Part shown: in pieces, positions 9,503 through 19,524 of the stretch
How positions within the stretch are numbered: position 1 is the stretch's first letter
Layout of the letters: every line of letters starts with the position of its first letter
Source: an uncultured Desulfobacteraceae bacterium
GTDB lineage: Bacteria > Desulfobacterota > Desulfobacteria > Desulfobacterales > Desulfatirhabdiaceae
Length of the DNA: 40,978 bases
Assembly (NCBI GenBank): GCA_903839535.1
Contig: CAIMCT010000552.1
Span: forward strand, 1 to 40,978
Reading direction: 5' to 3'
Notes under the pieces: generated by a model
Seen by the model: only the letters and a program-made list of their open reading frames with translations
What the model was told of the DNA's origin: nothing
Database searches by the model: none
Made by a program: the position numbers and the translations under genes

Positions 9503-10747
9503 ATGGCTGAAGAAAAAAAAGTGGTTCGAAAGAAAATTGAAGCGGCGGTTCAGATGAATCGCTATATGTCGGATTATTTTTATGAGCTGAATGAAGCTGA
9601 TAAAACACGCAGCCGGAAAATCGCCTGGTGTACCAGCGTCGGGCCTGCTGAAATCCTGAGAGCCATGGGGTTTTTGGTGCATTTTCCTGAAAATCACGGC
9701 GCCATGCTGGGCGCTACCCGAATGGCCACCGATATGATACCAATCGCCAACGCCAGCGGATATTCACCGGAGATATGCTCCTATCTGACGGCCGATGTCG
9801 GCGCCTACATGAAAGGCGTTACCCCGCTTTCAAGGGCCTATCCCGGAATTGACAGGGTTCCCAGACCTGACGTGCTGGTTTATAATACCAATCAATGCCG
9901 GGATGTTCAGGACTGGTTCGCCTGGTACGCCGCCGAATTCAAGGTTCCGCTGCTGGGAATTCACACACATCGGGGCGTGAAGGATGTCGGCGATGCCCAT
10001 GTTGCCTCCATTGCCAGCCAGATGAAGGCCCTGATTCCCCAACTGGAAGCCATTTCGGGTAATAAATTTGACATTGACGAGCTACGCCATGTTCTTACGC
10101 TTTCCAAAGAATGTTCCAGTCTATGGAAAAAAGTTCTGGATACAGCTTCGGCCATGCCATCGCCCATCACTTTTTTTGATGGTACCATTCACATGGGGCC
10201 GGCTGTCGTGCTTCGGGGTACCCAGACGGCTGTGGACTATTACAATCTGCTGCTGGCGGAGCTGAATGTCCGGATAAATAACAAGGTGGCGGCGGTTGAA
10301 GGCGAACGATTCCGGCTGTACTGGGATGGCATGCCGGTATGGGGAAGGCTCCGAGACCATTCCGATCTGTTTGCTGGAGCCGGCGTGAATGTTCTGGCTT
10401 CAACCTACTGCAACAGTTGGATATTTTCTGCTTTTGACCCAGAAGATACCTTTAACAGCATGGCCAGAGCCTACACTGAGCTTTTCATCGTGCGCGCCGA
10501 TGATGCCAAGGAAGCCTATATCCGGCGCATGATCGAATTTTTCAAGGTCGACGGCATCATCTATCACGATGCCAAAACCTGTCCCAACAACTCCAACTGC
10601 CGGTATGGCATGCCTCAGCGCCTGGAAGCTCTAACCGGCGTTCCCAGCCTGACCATCAACGGAGACTTGAACGATCTTAGGCTGGTTTCCGATGAACAGA
10701 CCAAAACCAATGTCGAGGCATTTATCGAACAACTTGAGGAGAAATGA
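9503..10747 (+). CDS. 2-hydroxyacyl-CoA dehydratase subunit (HgdB/BcrC/BadD-like family)
   Basis: 414 aa directly after the activase; family-type N-terminal WCTSVGPAEILRAMGF and C-terminal VDGIIYHDAKTCPNNSN cysteine region. Confidence 0.85.
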   Translation: MAEEKKVVRKKIEAAVQMNRYMSDYFYELNEADKTRSRKIAWCTSVGPAEILRAMGFLVHFPENHGAMLGATRMATDMIPIANASGYSPEICSYLTADVGAYMKGVTPLSRAYPGIDRVPRPDVLVYNTNQCRDVQDWFAWYAAEFKVPLLGIHTHRGVKDVGDAHVASIASQMKALIPQLEAISGNKFDIDELRHVLTLSKECSSLWKKVLDTASAMPSPITFFDGTIHMGPAVVLRGTQTAVDYYNLLLAELNVRINNKVAAVEGERFRLYWDGMPVWGRLRDHSDLFAGAGVNVLASTYCNSWIFSAFDPEDTFNSMARAYTELFIVRADDAKEAYIRRMIEFFKVDGIIYHDAKTCPNNSNCRYGMPQRLEALTGVPSLTINGDLNDLRLVSDEQTKTNVEAFIEQLEEK

Positions 10748-10748
10748 T

Positions 10749-12833
10749 ATGCTTGAAGCCTTATTCAGACCCAAATCGGTCGCCGTGATTGGTGCTTCCG
10801 CCAAAGAACTTTCGATTGGAAACCGCATCATCAAAAACCTGATCGATTTCGGATACACCGGAGCGATTTATCCCATCAATCCCAAATCTGATGAAATCCG
10901 GGGTGTCAAGGCATATCCATCCATATTTGACGTTCCGGGCGAGATTGATCTGGCCCACATAGTGATCGCGGGTAAATTTGTACCCAATGCGGTGGAGGAC
11001 TGCGGGAAAAAAGGGATTAAGGCCATTATTATAAATTCCGCCGGATTTACGGAAATCGGTCCGGAAGGAGCGGCTCTTCAGAAAGATTTTCTGGAGCGGG
11101 CCAATAAATACGGCATTCGAATCCTTGGACCCAATTGCCAGGGCATTATAAATACGGACCCGACGCTGAGGGCCTATTGCAATTTTACATTTACCAAACC
11201 CGAGCCAGGATTCATTTCAATTGTGGCCCAAAGCGGCGGTGTCGGCGAACTGATCCATCAGGGATTTTCACAGATGGGCATCGGGACACGAATTTATGCT
11301 TCAAATGGCAACGCCAGCGATATATCCATTACAGAAATTCTGGAATATCTCGGTGATGACGAAGGAACCAAGGTGATTGCGCTGTATGTGGAGAGCCTGT
11401 CCGATCCCAAAGCCTTCATGGATGTGGCGAAAAAAGTTACGTCCAAGAAAATTATTCTGGCCATGAAAGCAGGCAGAACCGCCGAAGGCGCCAAGGCATC
11501 CTCGTCTCATACTGGCGGGCTGGCTAAAACAGATATCGCGATTGAGCTGATTTTCGAAAAACTGGGCATCCTGACGTTTCGGGATGAAGGAGAGCTTTGC
11601 CAGGCTGCGGCTGCTTTTGCCGCGCAGCCCATTCCCGCTGGGAACCGGGTGGGGATCATTACCAATACGGGCGGTCCGGCGGTGATTGCAACCGATGTTC
11701 TTGTGGATGCAGGGATGCAGATCCCCACGTTGTCGGAAAAAGCAATGCTGGAGCTGAAAGAAAAACTCTTTGCAGAGGCTGCGTTCAGCAATCCTGTTGA
11801 CGTATTGGCGACTGCCGATGCCGGCCATTTCCGGGCTGCAATGGATGTGATGATGGCGGAAGATCAGATCGACAGCATCTATATAAATTTTGTCACCCCA
11901 TTTTTTGTGGACACGGAAAAAATCGCCCATCAGATCGCCGAAGTAAACAGTCAGCGGAAAAAGCCTATCGTCTGCAATCTCATGACAGATCCACGGCAGT
12001 GGATGGGGACACTGGATATTCTAAAATCCGGCGGAGTTCCATGCTATGGCTTTCCAGGTACGGCAGCTCGGGCATTGGCGGCTTTAAGCCGGTACGGCGC
12101 GTTGCAATCTCGAAATATCGGTGAAGTAAAGCGGTTCTCCGATGTGGATACCTCCCGTGTGGAGGGGATTCTGAAGAAAGCTGCCGATGCGGGGCGCGAT
12201 ATGTTGTCGGCTGGTGAGGTTTATCCAATACTGGATGCGTACCGAATTCCCTGCGCGGCATGGAAAATGGCTGATACTGTTGCGGATGCCGAGGCAGCGG
12301 CGGACGCCATCGGATATCCGGTAGTGATCAAGGCTGATGCAGCATCGGTTATTCACAAAAGCGATGTCGGGGGCGTTGCCGTCAATCTGCAGAACCGGGA
12401 GGCGGTACGGGAGGCTGCTTCGAACATGTCGGCTAAAATCGGCGCAACCGATCTGAAGTTTTTGGTTCAGAAATATCAACTGGGCGGCAGGGAAGTGATT
12501 ATCGGGGCCAAAGCTGAAAAAGGACTTGGGCATCTAATCATGTTCGGGCTGGGCGGTATATATGTCGAAATTCTAAAAGATGTCACATTTAAAATTTCGC
12601 CTATTACAGAGTTCGAGGCTGCCGAGATGATTTCATCGCTTAAAACCGCAGCGCTGCTTAAAGGTGTCAGGGGAGAGGCGGGCATTGATCAGTTGGGTGT
12701 TATTGATGTGATTCTGCGCCTGTCTCAATTAGTCACCGATTTCCCCCGGATTCAGGAAATGGATATGAACCCGGTCATGGCCTTTTCGGATCGGGTCATT
12801 GCGGTTGATGCCAGAATTGCCTTGATTAGGTGA
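10749..12833 (+). CDS. Acyl-CoA synthetase (ADP-forming), acetate-CoA ligase family
   Basis: LFRPKSVAVIGASAKELSIGNRI (CoA-binding), SSHTGGLAKTD (catalytic His region), ATP-grasp GYPVVIKADAASVIHKSDVGGV; ATG taken 1 nt after the upstream stop. Confidence 0.9.
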   Translation: MLEALFRPKSVAVIGASAKELSIGNRIIKNLIDFGYTGAIYPINPKSDEIRGVKAYPSIFDVPGEIDLAHIVIAGKFVPNAVEDCGKKGIKAIIINSAGFTEIGPEGAALQKDFLERANKYGIRILGPNCQGIINTDPTLRAYCNFTFTKPEPGFISIVAQSGGVGELIHQGFSQMGIGTRIYASNGNASDISITEILEYLGDDEGTKVIALYVESLSDPKAFMDVAKKVTSKKIILAMKAGRTAEGAKASSSHTGGLAKTDIAIELIFEKLGILTFRDEGELCQAAAAFAAQPIPAGNRVGIITNTGGPAVIATDVLVDAGMQIPTLSEKAMLELKEKLFAEAAFSNPVDVLATADAGHFRAAMDVMMAEDQIDSIYINFVTPFFVDTEKIAHQIAEVNSQRKKPIVCNLMTDPRQWMGTLDILKSGGVPCYGFPGTAARALAALSRYGALQSRNIGEVKRFSDVDTSRVEGILKKAADAGRDMLSAGEVYPILDAYRIPCAAWKMADTVADAEAAADAIGYPVVIKADAASVIHKSDVGGVAVNLQNREAVREAASNMSAKIGATDLKFLVQKYQLGGREVIIGAKAEKGLGHLIMFGLGGIYVEILKDVTFKISPITEFEAAEMISSLKTAALLKGVRGEAGIDQLGVIDVILRLSQLVTDFPRIQEMDMNPVMAFSDRVIAVDARIALIR

Positions 12834-12868
12834 TTTCCAACAAAGAATACCCCGAGATCGAAGGTTGT

Positions 12869-12891
12869 AGCCAGACCGGAGTGGTCTGGCT
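12869..12891. terminator. Stem-loop between convergent genes, possible bidirectional terminator
   Basis: agccagacc-ggagt-ggtctggct: perfect 9-bp stem, 5-nt loop; no clear U-run. Confidence 0.4.
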
Positions 12892-12911
12892 GCTAACTGA
12901 TTCTTCGGATT

Positions 12912-13313
12912 TCAAGATGTTTCCCATTTACAGGCCTCACAGACGATTTGGATCAGATCGCCAAGATCGCATGGCTTGGTGAGATAATCAAAAGCTCCGA
13001 ATTTGATGCCTTCCCGTGCAGCAGTCTCTGATCCATGGCCGGTCAACATGATGACCGGCATCGTGGGGTCCATTTTTTTAAATATTTTCAAAACCTCAAT
13101 GCCATCCATATCTTCCATTTTAAGATCCAGAACGGCGCAGTCGAAGCGAATGATGCGAAGAGTCTGAATGGCCTCGTTTCCATTCGAGGCGGTGACCGCA
13201 ACGATATTTCTTTTGGCCATTCGCTTGGCGAGTACGCTTAAATAGCCGGGCTCGTCATCCACAAGAAGCAGTTTGATCGGATTTTTATGAACCATTTCTG
13301 TGCCAGGCATCAT
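12912..13313 (-). CDS. Response regulator receiver-domain protein
   Basis: LLLVDDEPGYL, FDCAVLDLKMEDMDGIEVL, IMLTGHGS, YLTKPCD. Confidence 0.9.
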   Translation of the reverse strand: MMPGTEMVHKNPIKLLLVDDEPGYLSVLAKRMAKRNIVAVTASNGNEAIQTLRIIRFDCAVLDLKMEDMDGIEVLKIFKKMDPTMPVIMLTGHGSETAAREGIKFGAFDYLTKPCDLGDLIQIVCEACKWETS

Positions 13314-13388
13314 CTGTCCCTTTATAAGGGTCGAGCGACGAGGGGCAAGTTTTTTCCCTGTTCTTCGTCTCTCGATCCAGCTTTAAAA

Positions 13389-13508
13389 TCATACCACATG
13401 CCGCAGTGCAATCTCCTGAATCCGCGCCTGAGCAATCTTTTCATTATGCTTGTCTTTCTTGGCCTTGGCTTCCTGTACCTTCTGCAACAGCATATCGATC
13501 GGAACCCA
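13389..13508 (-). pseudogene. C-terminal remnant of a response regulator
   Basis: Reverse-strand reading WVPIDMLLQKVQEAKAKKDKHNEKIAQARIQEIALRHVV* with no start codon or receiver domain upstream; resembles tails of stand-alone receiver proteins. Confidence 0.5.
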
Positions 13509-13525
13509 CCTGTTATTGGAAAAAA

Positions 13526-15289
13526 TTATTGATGATTATGGTGTTCGCTTTTTGGCACCGGCAGATGAACATGAAAAGTGGTGCCCACGCCCACCCTGCT
13601 GTCAAGGGTGATGTCACCGCCCATTTTTTTGATGATTCCGTAACAGATCGACAACCCCAAACCCGTTCCCTTCCCGACAGGTTTGGTGGTAAAGAAGGGA
13701 TCGAAAATACGATTCACCATCGCGTCTGGAATCCCCTGCCCGGTATCGGCCACATCAATTGTCACAAACGCACCATCACGTCTGCTGGTGATTTCGATGT
13801 TTCCACCTCCGGATCCAATGGCATCAATGGCGTTGTTGATAAGATTCAGCAACACCTGCTGCATTTCCGAAGGAGATGCCCCCACCTTCGGCAGTTCCGG
13901 ATCCAACTGCATGACGATTTTAACCTTGCTGTATTTGGCTCGCTGCTTCGAGATGCTGACGATTTCCGCGATAATCTCGTTGATCAGCACTTCACGCACA
14001 CTGAAATCGGATTTTCTGGCAAAACTGAGCAGTTTGTGGGTGATTTCCTTGCATCTGCCGCCCTGGGTTTTAATCTGATTCAGGGCCCGGCGGAATTCTT
14101 CCAGGTTCTGGCACTGTACCAGGTCTTCTTCATCCAGCAGATCTCCGATCCAGCCGGCTTCTTCAACCATGATGGCGATCGGATTGTTGATTTCATGCGC
14201 AATGCCAGAGGCAAGCTCTCCTACGGATGCCAGCTTTCCGGCTTCGATCACCTGCTCGTTCATCATCTCCTTGCCCTTATCGGCTTTTTTAATATACGCG
14301 ACCATTTTCCTGGAAAGCAGAAACGCCATGACGATGATACCGATGCCCCCGATAACCAGTATGATGATGGACAGATTCCGCGTTTGATTCAGATCGGAAA
14401 AAGCATCCGCGTCCTCCTGCTGATAAACCAGAATCCATTCCTTGTCTTTCAGCGGCGTTGTCAGATAAAGGATATCCCTGCCCGCATAATTGACCTTGCC
14501 AACGGATATTTCCCTGTCTCCGATGGATTTTCCTTTGATGGGCGTAATGAAGATGTTATCTGACTCAACGGATTTGTTCTTCTCTGAAGCATCAAGGAAA
14601 TGGTGACTGCTGATAAATTTCTGTAGAAATTCCTGACTCAGATTGGATCCCAGACGGGGCTTGGTCTGAAATTCCGCATCCTTGTTGATGATGAAGGCGG
14701 AACCAGTCTGCCCGATATGTACATTTTCCACCAGCGCGTTGAATACCTCGAAATCAATCGTGGCTCGAAAAATCCAGTCTTTACCCTCATGTTTCTGCCT
14801 TACAGTGATGATAAAATGGGGTTGCCTGCGAAGGCCAAGAAACACATCGCTGATATAATAATTCCGATTGATGGCTTTTTTGAACCATTCCGTTTGACCG
14901 TAATCTGCTTTTTCAAGTTTGAAGGCCCCGGCGTAGGCCACCTGGACACCCTGATCATCCACCACCCCCAGATCTACAAAAACGCCCATGTATGATTTTT
15001 GCAGAATGGTCAGTTTTTGATTCAGATACGTTTCGTCTTTTATCTGGTTATATGAGACCGAACTGGCCAGGTTCACCACATAAGCCAGTTTATCGTTCAA
15101 GAACATCGTAATGCCCTGCTGGTGTTTTTGGACCACCTCCATCAGGTGCGCGTTCACTTTTTCGCGATATGAATTTTCAAAGCGGTATTCATTGAGGGCG
15201 CTGATCAAAAGAAGGGGAGCGAGCGACACCAGAATGACGATCAGCATCATGTTTCGCATCAGTGCCCGGTAATAAGTTTGAATTTCCAT
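13526..15289 (-). CDS. Sensor histidine kinase, membrane-anchored with Cache-like periplasmic domain
   Basis: N-terminal TM, periplasmic region, second TM, then [18 protein letters not shown] (H-box), [10 protein letters not shown] (N-box), [21 protein letters not shown]. Confidence 0.92.
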   Translation of the reverse strand: MEIQTYYRALMRNMMLIVILVSLAPLLLISALNEYRFENSYREKVNAHLMEVVQKHQQGITMFLNDKLAYVVNLASSVSYNQIKDETYLNQKLTILQKSYMGVFVDLGVVDDQGVQVAYAGAFKLEKADYGQTEWFKKAINRNYYISDVFLGLRRQPHFIITVRQKHEGKDWIFRATIDFEVFNALVENVHIGQTGSAFIINKDAEFQTKPRLGSNLSQEFLQKFISSHHFLDASEKNKSVESDNIFITPIKGKSIGDREISVGKVNYAGRDILYLTTPLKDKEWILVYQQEDADAFSDLNQTRNLSIIILVIGGIGIIVMAFLLSRKMVAYIKKADKGKEMMNEQVIEAGKLASVGELASGIAHEINNPIAIMVEEAGWIGDLLDEEDLVQCQNLEEFRRALNQIKTQGGRCKEITHKLLSFARKSDFSVREVLINEIIAEIVSISKQRAKYSKVKIVMQLDPELPKVGASPSEMQQVLLNLINNAIDAIGSGGGNIEITSRRDGAFVTIDVADTGQGIPDAMVNRIFDPFFTTKPVGKGTGLGLSICYGIIKKMGGDITLDSRVGVGTTFHVHLPVPKSEHHNHQ

Positions 15290-15526
15290 AAGCTCCCCCC
15301 TTTATGTGATTTCAGCGGATAACCGTCAATTCGGCAGCCGAGATGTTCGAGCCCGTTTTCCGCAGGGATTGTGGATATCCCTCCGATGCCGGCCTTCAGA
15401 AAAGCGATATCCACTGCATAGATGTATGTCAGTTTGCTGGTGTGCTGTTTATGCCAGAGCAGCCGCCTCCATCGCTGACGATTATGCAGTCGCCAGTGTG
15501 GTTGGAGTTACACCCCGCGCATTCAA

Positions 15527-17254
15527 TTAAAAGGCGATGAGCAGATAAATCATGCTCATGGTTACGGTGATGATCATAGGCCACCAGCACATCTTCATAT
15601 ATTCCAGAAAGGAAATTTTAAAGCCTGCTCTTTCCGCCATGCCCACGGTGACCACATTGGCGCTGGCTCCTATCATGGTGCCATTACCGCCCAGGCATGC
15701 CCCCAGAGACAGGGACCACCAGAGCACGTTGTCTCTGGGCAGACCGAAGCTTTCGCTCAGGAACAGCACCACAGGCAGCATGGTGGCAGTAAAGGGAATG
15801 TTGTCGATAAACGCGGAGGCAATGGCCGAGACCCAGAGGATCATGATGACGGCGATGGTTAAATTGCCCTGGGAAGCTTCGAGCACGACATTGGCGATTT
15901 GCTGGATCATACCAGTGGATTCCGCGCCGGCAATGACCACGAACAGGCCGATGAAAAACATCAGGGAAGCCCATTCCACCTCTTTTTCCAGCATCTCGAC
16001 TATGTCCACCTTGGAAATAGCCAAAAGGAGCAGGGACCCGATCAAGGCCGCCACGGATACCTGCATGTGCATGAGGCCATGCAGGGCAAACAGCAGGATG
16101 GTAAAGCCCAGGAGAATAAGGCCCTGGATCATCAGCTTCCGATCGGTGATCTGGTATTCTTCCCGCAAATGGGCGATGGTTTTCTCAACATCTTTAACAT
16201 CTGCTTTCAGGTATTCATCTTTATGCCACCACAAAAAGTAAACACAGGAAACGACCAGACAAAGAAAGCAGATTAAGGTAAGGTTGGTGACAAACTGACC
16301 GAAGGTGAGGCCGGCGTAAGAGCCGATGAGGATATTGGGCGGATCGCCAATAAGGGTGGCGGTGCCGCCGATGTTGGAAGCAAATGCTTCGGGGATGAGA
16401 AGGGTCAGTGGATGAACTTTCAGGGTCATGGCGATCTCGATGGTTACCGGGATAACCAGAAGCATGGTGGTGACGTTGTCCAGAAAGGCTGAAATCACTG
16501 CGGTAAGGAACTGAAGGACAAAGGCAAGGACAAAAATATTCCCCTTGGCCCAAGCATAGGACTTATAAGCCAGAAACTGGAACAAGCCGGTCTTTTTCAT
16601 CACTCCAACAAAGATCATCATTCCCATCAGCAGGAAAATGACGTTCAGGTCGATGGCCCCCATGGCATCTTCGAAGGAGAGAATGTAAAAGGATTTATCA
16701 AAGCTTCCAAGGGTATAGGTGATAAACAGGATGAGGGCTGCAGCCAGAAGGGCGGCCAGGGTGCGGTGCATCCATTCGAAGCTGATGATCATATACACCC
16801 CCAGAAGAATCAAGGTGGCGATCCAGAAGGCCGGGGTGACAGCCCGTGTCATGGTAAATGTGCGGGCGGACTCGAAAAGGCGGTTCCCCTGTTCGTCATT
16901 TCCTGCTGGCACAATTTTTAGCGCGGCAGGAGAAAATGGCTCCCAGGAAGGCTTAAATGCCTTGACCTCCACTTTGGCTGCGGGAAGCGTCCCCGAAGGC
17001 AACTGGAACTGTGCCGAAAAAGCGCCTCTGCTGCCGGAGCTGATCTCCGCATCCTTGCCTACGGGCCTGACAACCTGGCCGTTTACCAGGACTTCGATTT
17101 CCACTTCCTTTACCGGTTTGTTCTGGGGGTTAACAAAAGCCCCGGACACGGTGAGTCGGTCCGCTGGAGCCGACAGAGCAAGGGAAGAAAGGGAGAAAAA
17201 CACGGTCACTAGTGCTGTCAGAAAGAGCAGCGAAAATCGTTTGATCTGATGCAT
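15527..17254 (-). CDS. SLC13/ArsB/NhaD-type ion-transporter permease with N-terminal periplasmic domain
   Basis: Signal-peptide-like N-terminus, carboxypeptidase-regulatory-like domain, then many TM segments with FLDNVTTMLL, SNIGGTATLIGDPPNILIGS and the repeat FIDNIPFTATM...LGGNGTMIGASANVV. Confidence 0.88.
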   Translation of the reverse strand: MHQIKRFSLLFLTALVTVFFSLSSLALSAPADRLTVSGAFVNPQNKPVKEVEIEVLVNGQVVRPVGKDAEISSGSRGAFSAQFQLPSGTLPAAKVEVKAFKPSWEPFSPAALKIVPAGNDEQGNRLFESARTFTMTRAVTPAFWIATLILLGVYMIISFEWMHRTLAALLAAALILFITYTLGSFDKSFYILSFEDAMGAIDLNVIFLLMGMMIFVGVMKKTGLFQFLAYKSYAWAKGNIFVLAFVLQFLTAVISAFLDNVTTMLLVIPVTIEIAMTLKVHPLTLLIPEAFASNIGGTATLIGDPPNILIGSYAGLTFGQFVTNLTLICFLCLVVSCVYFLWWHKDEYLKADVKDVEKTIAHLREEYQITDRKLMIQGLILLGFTILLFALHGLMHMQVSVAALIGSLLLLAISKVDIVEMLEKEVEWASLMFFIGLFVVIAGAESTGMIQQIANVVLEASQGNLTIAVIMILWVSAIASAFIDNIPFTATMLPVVLFLSESFGLPRDNVLWWSLSLGACLGGNGTMIGASANVVTVGMAERAGFKISFLEYMKMCWWPMIITVTMSMIYLLIAF

Positions 17255-17290
17255 ATTGGCGATACTCTCAATTTCAGGTTGATGAATTAA

Positions 17291-18445
17291 TTATTGATGA
17301 CTTGGGTTTTCGCTCTTCAGCGCCGGCAAATGAACATGAAAAGTGGTGCCCATTCCAACGCTGCTGTTTACGGTGATGTCTCCGCCCATTTTGTTGATGA
17401 TTCCGTAACAGATCGACAACCCCAACCCCGTTCCTTTCCCGACTGGTTTGGTGGTAAAGAAAGGGTCGAAAATGCGGTTCATCAACTCTTCCGGAATCCC
17501 CTGCCCTGTATCATCCACATCAATTGTCACATATTCACCCTCGAGTCTGCTGGTGATTGTTATCCTTCCCCCTCCGGATTCAATGGCGTCGATGGCGTTG
17601 TTGATGAGATTCAGAAGCACATGCAGCATTTCTGAAGGCGACCCAGCCACCTTCGGCAGTTCCGGATTCAACTGCATGACTATGTGTATGTTGCTGTCTC
17701 TTGCCCGCTGTTCCGATGCGATTACGATTTCTCCGATAATATCGTTCATCTGAACATCCCGCACCCTGGAATCGGTTTTTTTTGCAAAAAAAAGCAGTTT
17801 GTGCGTGATTTCCTTGCACCTTCCGCCCTGGGTTTTTATCTGTTGCAGCGCCCGGCGGAATTCTTCCAGATTCTGGGGATTTGCAAGGTCTTCATCATTC
17901 AGCAAGTCGCTGAGCCATCCGGCTTCTTCAACCATGATGGCAATGGGATTGTTGATCTCATGGGCAATGCCCGAAGCAAGATATCCCACGGAAGTCAGTT
18001 TTCCGGCTTCGATCTCCTGCTCTTTCATCTTTTCCTCAGTCTGCTTTTCTACCAGAATCATTTTCTTTGCCTGAGCGTTTTTTATTTTCTCAGCCAGTGT
18101 TTTCAAATCCGCTGGCTTTTCCATCAAATCCATTGCTCCGAGCTTCATAGCCTCAACGCTTTTTTCAACTGTTGCATGGCCGGTCAGAAGAATCACCTGA
18201 AGTTCAGGTCGGTTGGCCTTCAGCGCTTTCAGTGCTTCCAGTCCGTCCATTCCCGGCATCTGTAAATCGAGGATAATGGCATCGAATGATTCTGCCTCTG
18301 CCATTTTGATTGCTTCTTTAGCTGAACTTGCGGTGGATACATCCATTCCCCGGTTCTTCATCCGTTCGGACATAATGCTTAGAAAATCAGCTTCATCGTC
18401 AACCAGTAATATTTTCTCCGTCATAAGCACCTCCAAAGGTGGCAT
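17291..18445 (-). CDS. Receiver-histidine kinase hybrid protein
   Basis: N-terminal receiver (LLVDDEADFL, DAIILDLQMPGMDG, LLTGHAT, MEKPAD) fused to an HK core very similar to that of the 13526-15289 product. Confidence 0.92.
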   Translation of the reverse strand: MPPLEVLMTEKILLVDDEADFLSIMSERMKNRGMDVSTASSAKEAIKMAEAESFDAIILDLQMPGMDGLEALKALKANRPELQVILLTGHATVEKSVEAMKLGAMDLMEKPADLKTLAEKIKNAQAKKMILVEKQTEEKMKEQEIEAGKLTSVGYLASGIAHEINNPIAIMVEEAGWLSDLLNDEDLANPQNLEEFRRALQQIKTQGGRCKEITHKLLFFAKKTDSRVRDVQMNDIIGEIVIASEQRARDSNIHIVMQLNPELPKVAGSPSEMLHVLLNLINNAIDAIESGGGRITITSRLEGEYVTIDVDDTGQGIPEELMNRIFDPFFTTKPVGKGTGLGLSICYGIINKMGGDITVNSSVGMGTTFHVHLPALKSENPSHQ

Positions 18446-18468
18446 CTAATTCCAATGCGCAAGCAAGA

Positions 18469-18575
18469 TATACTGCGAACTGGCATAATCTGCGCTTTTC
18501 ATAAACTCCCTCTCCCAGCGGGGGAGGGTTGGGGTGGGGGATCAAAAACGTAAAATTATGCCAGTTCGCAGTATA
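18469..18575. mobile_element. Family-A MITE-like element, complete copy
   Basis: Perfect 21-bp terminal inverted repeats tatactgcgaactggcataat (18469-18489) and attatgccagttcgcagtata (18555-18575) around a ccctctcccagcgggggagggttggggtggggg core. Confidence 0.8.
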
Positions 18576-18689
18576 GCATCATTCATTGTACATGGATTCT
18601 GTAGGAACGGTCAACAGAATCTCCTGGCCGCCCCTGCCATGGTGCCAACATGGACGCATCATAGAATAACATAAATCATTCAATTAAAG

Positions 18690-18891
18690 GTATCATTCTT
18701 AAATTTCATCGAACGCTCTTGTGCCCGCTAATCTAAAATACTAAAATCTAAAGGATTCCCCCCCCCCTTTGAAAAAGGGGGGCCGTGGGGATTTAGGAGG
18801 CTATCCACCTGCAAAATCCCCCTCGATCCCCCTTTTCCAAAGAGGGACGTATCATTTTCATATATGGGGTGATCGAATTTAAGAAAGATAC
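18690..18891. mobile_element. Family-B MITE-like element, copy 1
   Basis: Ends gtatcattcttaaatttcatcgaac and gatcgaatttaagaaagatac are inverted repeats; interior closely matches copy 2 at 20236-20425. Confidence 0.75.
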
Positions 18892-19003
18892 AAAAATCGT
18901 TCCTTCCGCTGCACCGGTGGTTTGGACAGCTCGGCCATCGAAGTGTCTTTAAATCCTTTTTTGGCGAAAAACTGCATTGCCACTCGAAGAATAATCTCTT
19001 TTT
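18892..19003 (-). pseudogene. Truncated, frameshifted TetR-family regulator N-terminus
   Basis: Reverse-strand EIILRVAMQFFAKKGFKDTSMAELSK then, after a 1-nt shift, TTGAAEGTIF, a TetR HTH; homology stops at the family-B repeat end. Confidence 0.65.
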
Positions 19004-19032
19004 TTTCATCAAAAGGTCCCTATAAAATTTAT

Positions 19033-19046
19033 ACTGAGTACTCAGT
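19033..19046. promoter_or_regulatory. Palindromic operator-like site
   Basis: Perfect palindrome actgagtactcagt just upstream of the TetR remnant start. Confidence 0.5.
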
Positions 19047-19162
19047 CAGTTTTTAAATATCGCAATGAAACAGCGGTGTCAACCTAATTTTCATTTTTCT
19101 CCACAACGTGCTTCTTCCCCACCCCAGGCTCTCAGTGGCCTTGCTTCAAGATCCCCTGGCCT

Positions 19163-19360
19163 TCAACTCTTCCGTGCTTGTTTTCTAACCGCACCAGTGA
19201 ACGCTCCTTTTTGATGGCCGAAAAGCTCGGATTGAAGCAAGGTTTCGGGCAGTGCGCCACAATTCACCTTGATGAATTGATCCTTTCCCCGCTGTGATCC
19301 ATGATGGATGGCCTCTGCCACAAAATCTTTTCCCGCGCCTGTTTCGCCGGTAATCAGCAC
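19163..19360 (-). pseudogene. Fragment of a sigma-54-dependent activator AAA+ domain
   Basis: [61 protein letters not shown]: Walker A and GAFTGA loop present, rest of domain absent. Confidence 0.8.
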
Positions 19361-19412
19361 GGAAGACCACGCGAATTACCATCCTAATGTTGTTTGGATT
19401 GCCGCCCCATGG

Positions 19413-19473
19413 AGTGGCCTACTTCGCTTTTGTTGTCATAATTGCCGCACTGGGGTGCGGCGATCCCAGAGGC
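19413..19473. repeat. Partial copy of the interior of the 8249-8598 element
   Basis: Reverse complement gcctctgggatcgccgcaccccagtgcggcaattatgac is identical to 8356-8394; the following aaaagcgaagt also matches after a deletion. Confidence 0.7.
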
Positions 19474-19524
19474 TGGTGTGATGAAAGATCATCAAAGAAC
19501 TGGTTTTAAATTTTTATTTAGATT

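Noticed and set aside
13406-14563. 385-aa plus-strand ORF
   Set aside because: Mostly antisense to the histidine kinase (13526-15289), which has clear motifs; composition looks like a shadow frame.
15290-15526. Possible gene remnant (reverse reading YIYAVDIAFLKAGIGGISTIPAENGLEHLGCRIDGYPLKSH)
   Set aside because: No family recognised, stops nearby, and cannot be distinguished from chance without a search.
18728-19012. 94-aa minus-strand ORF
   Set aside because: Chimera of the wrong frame of the TetR remnant and the family-B repeat; not a credible protein.
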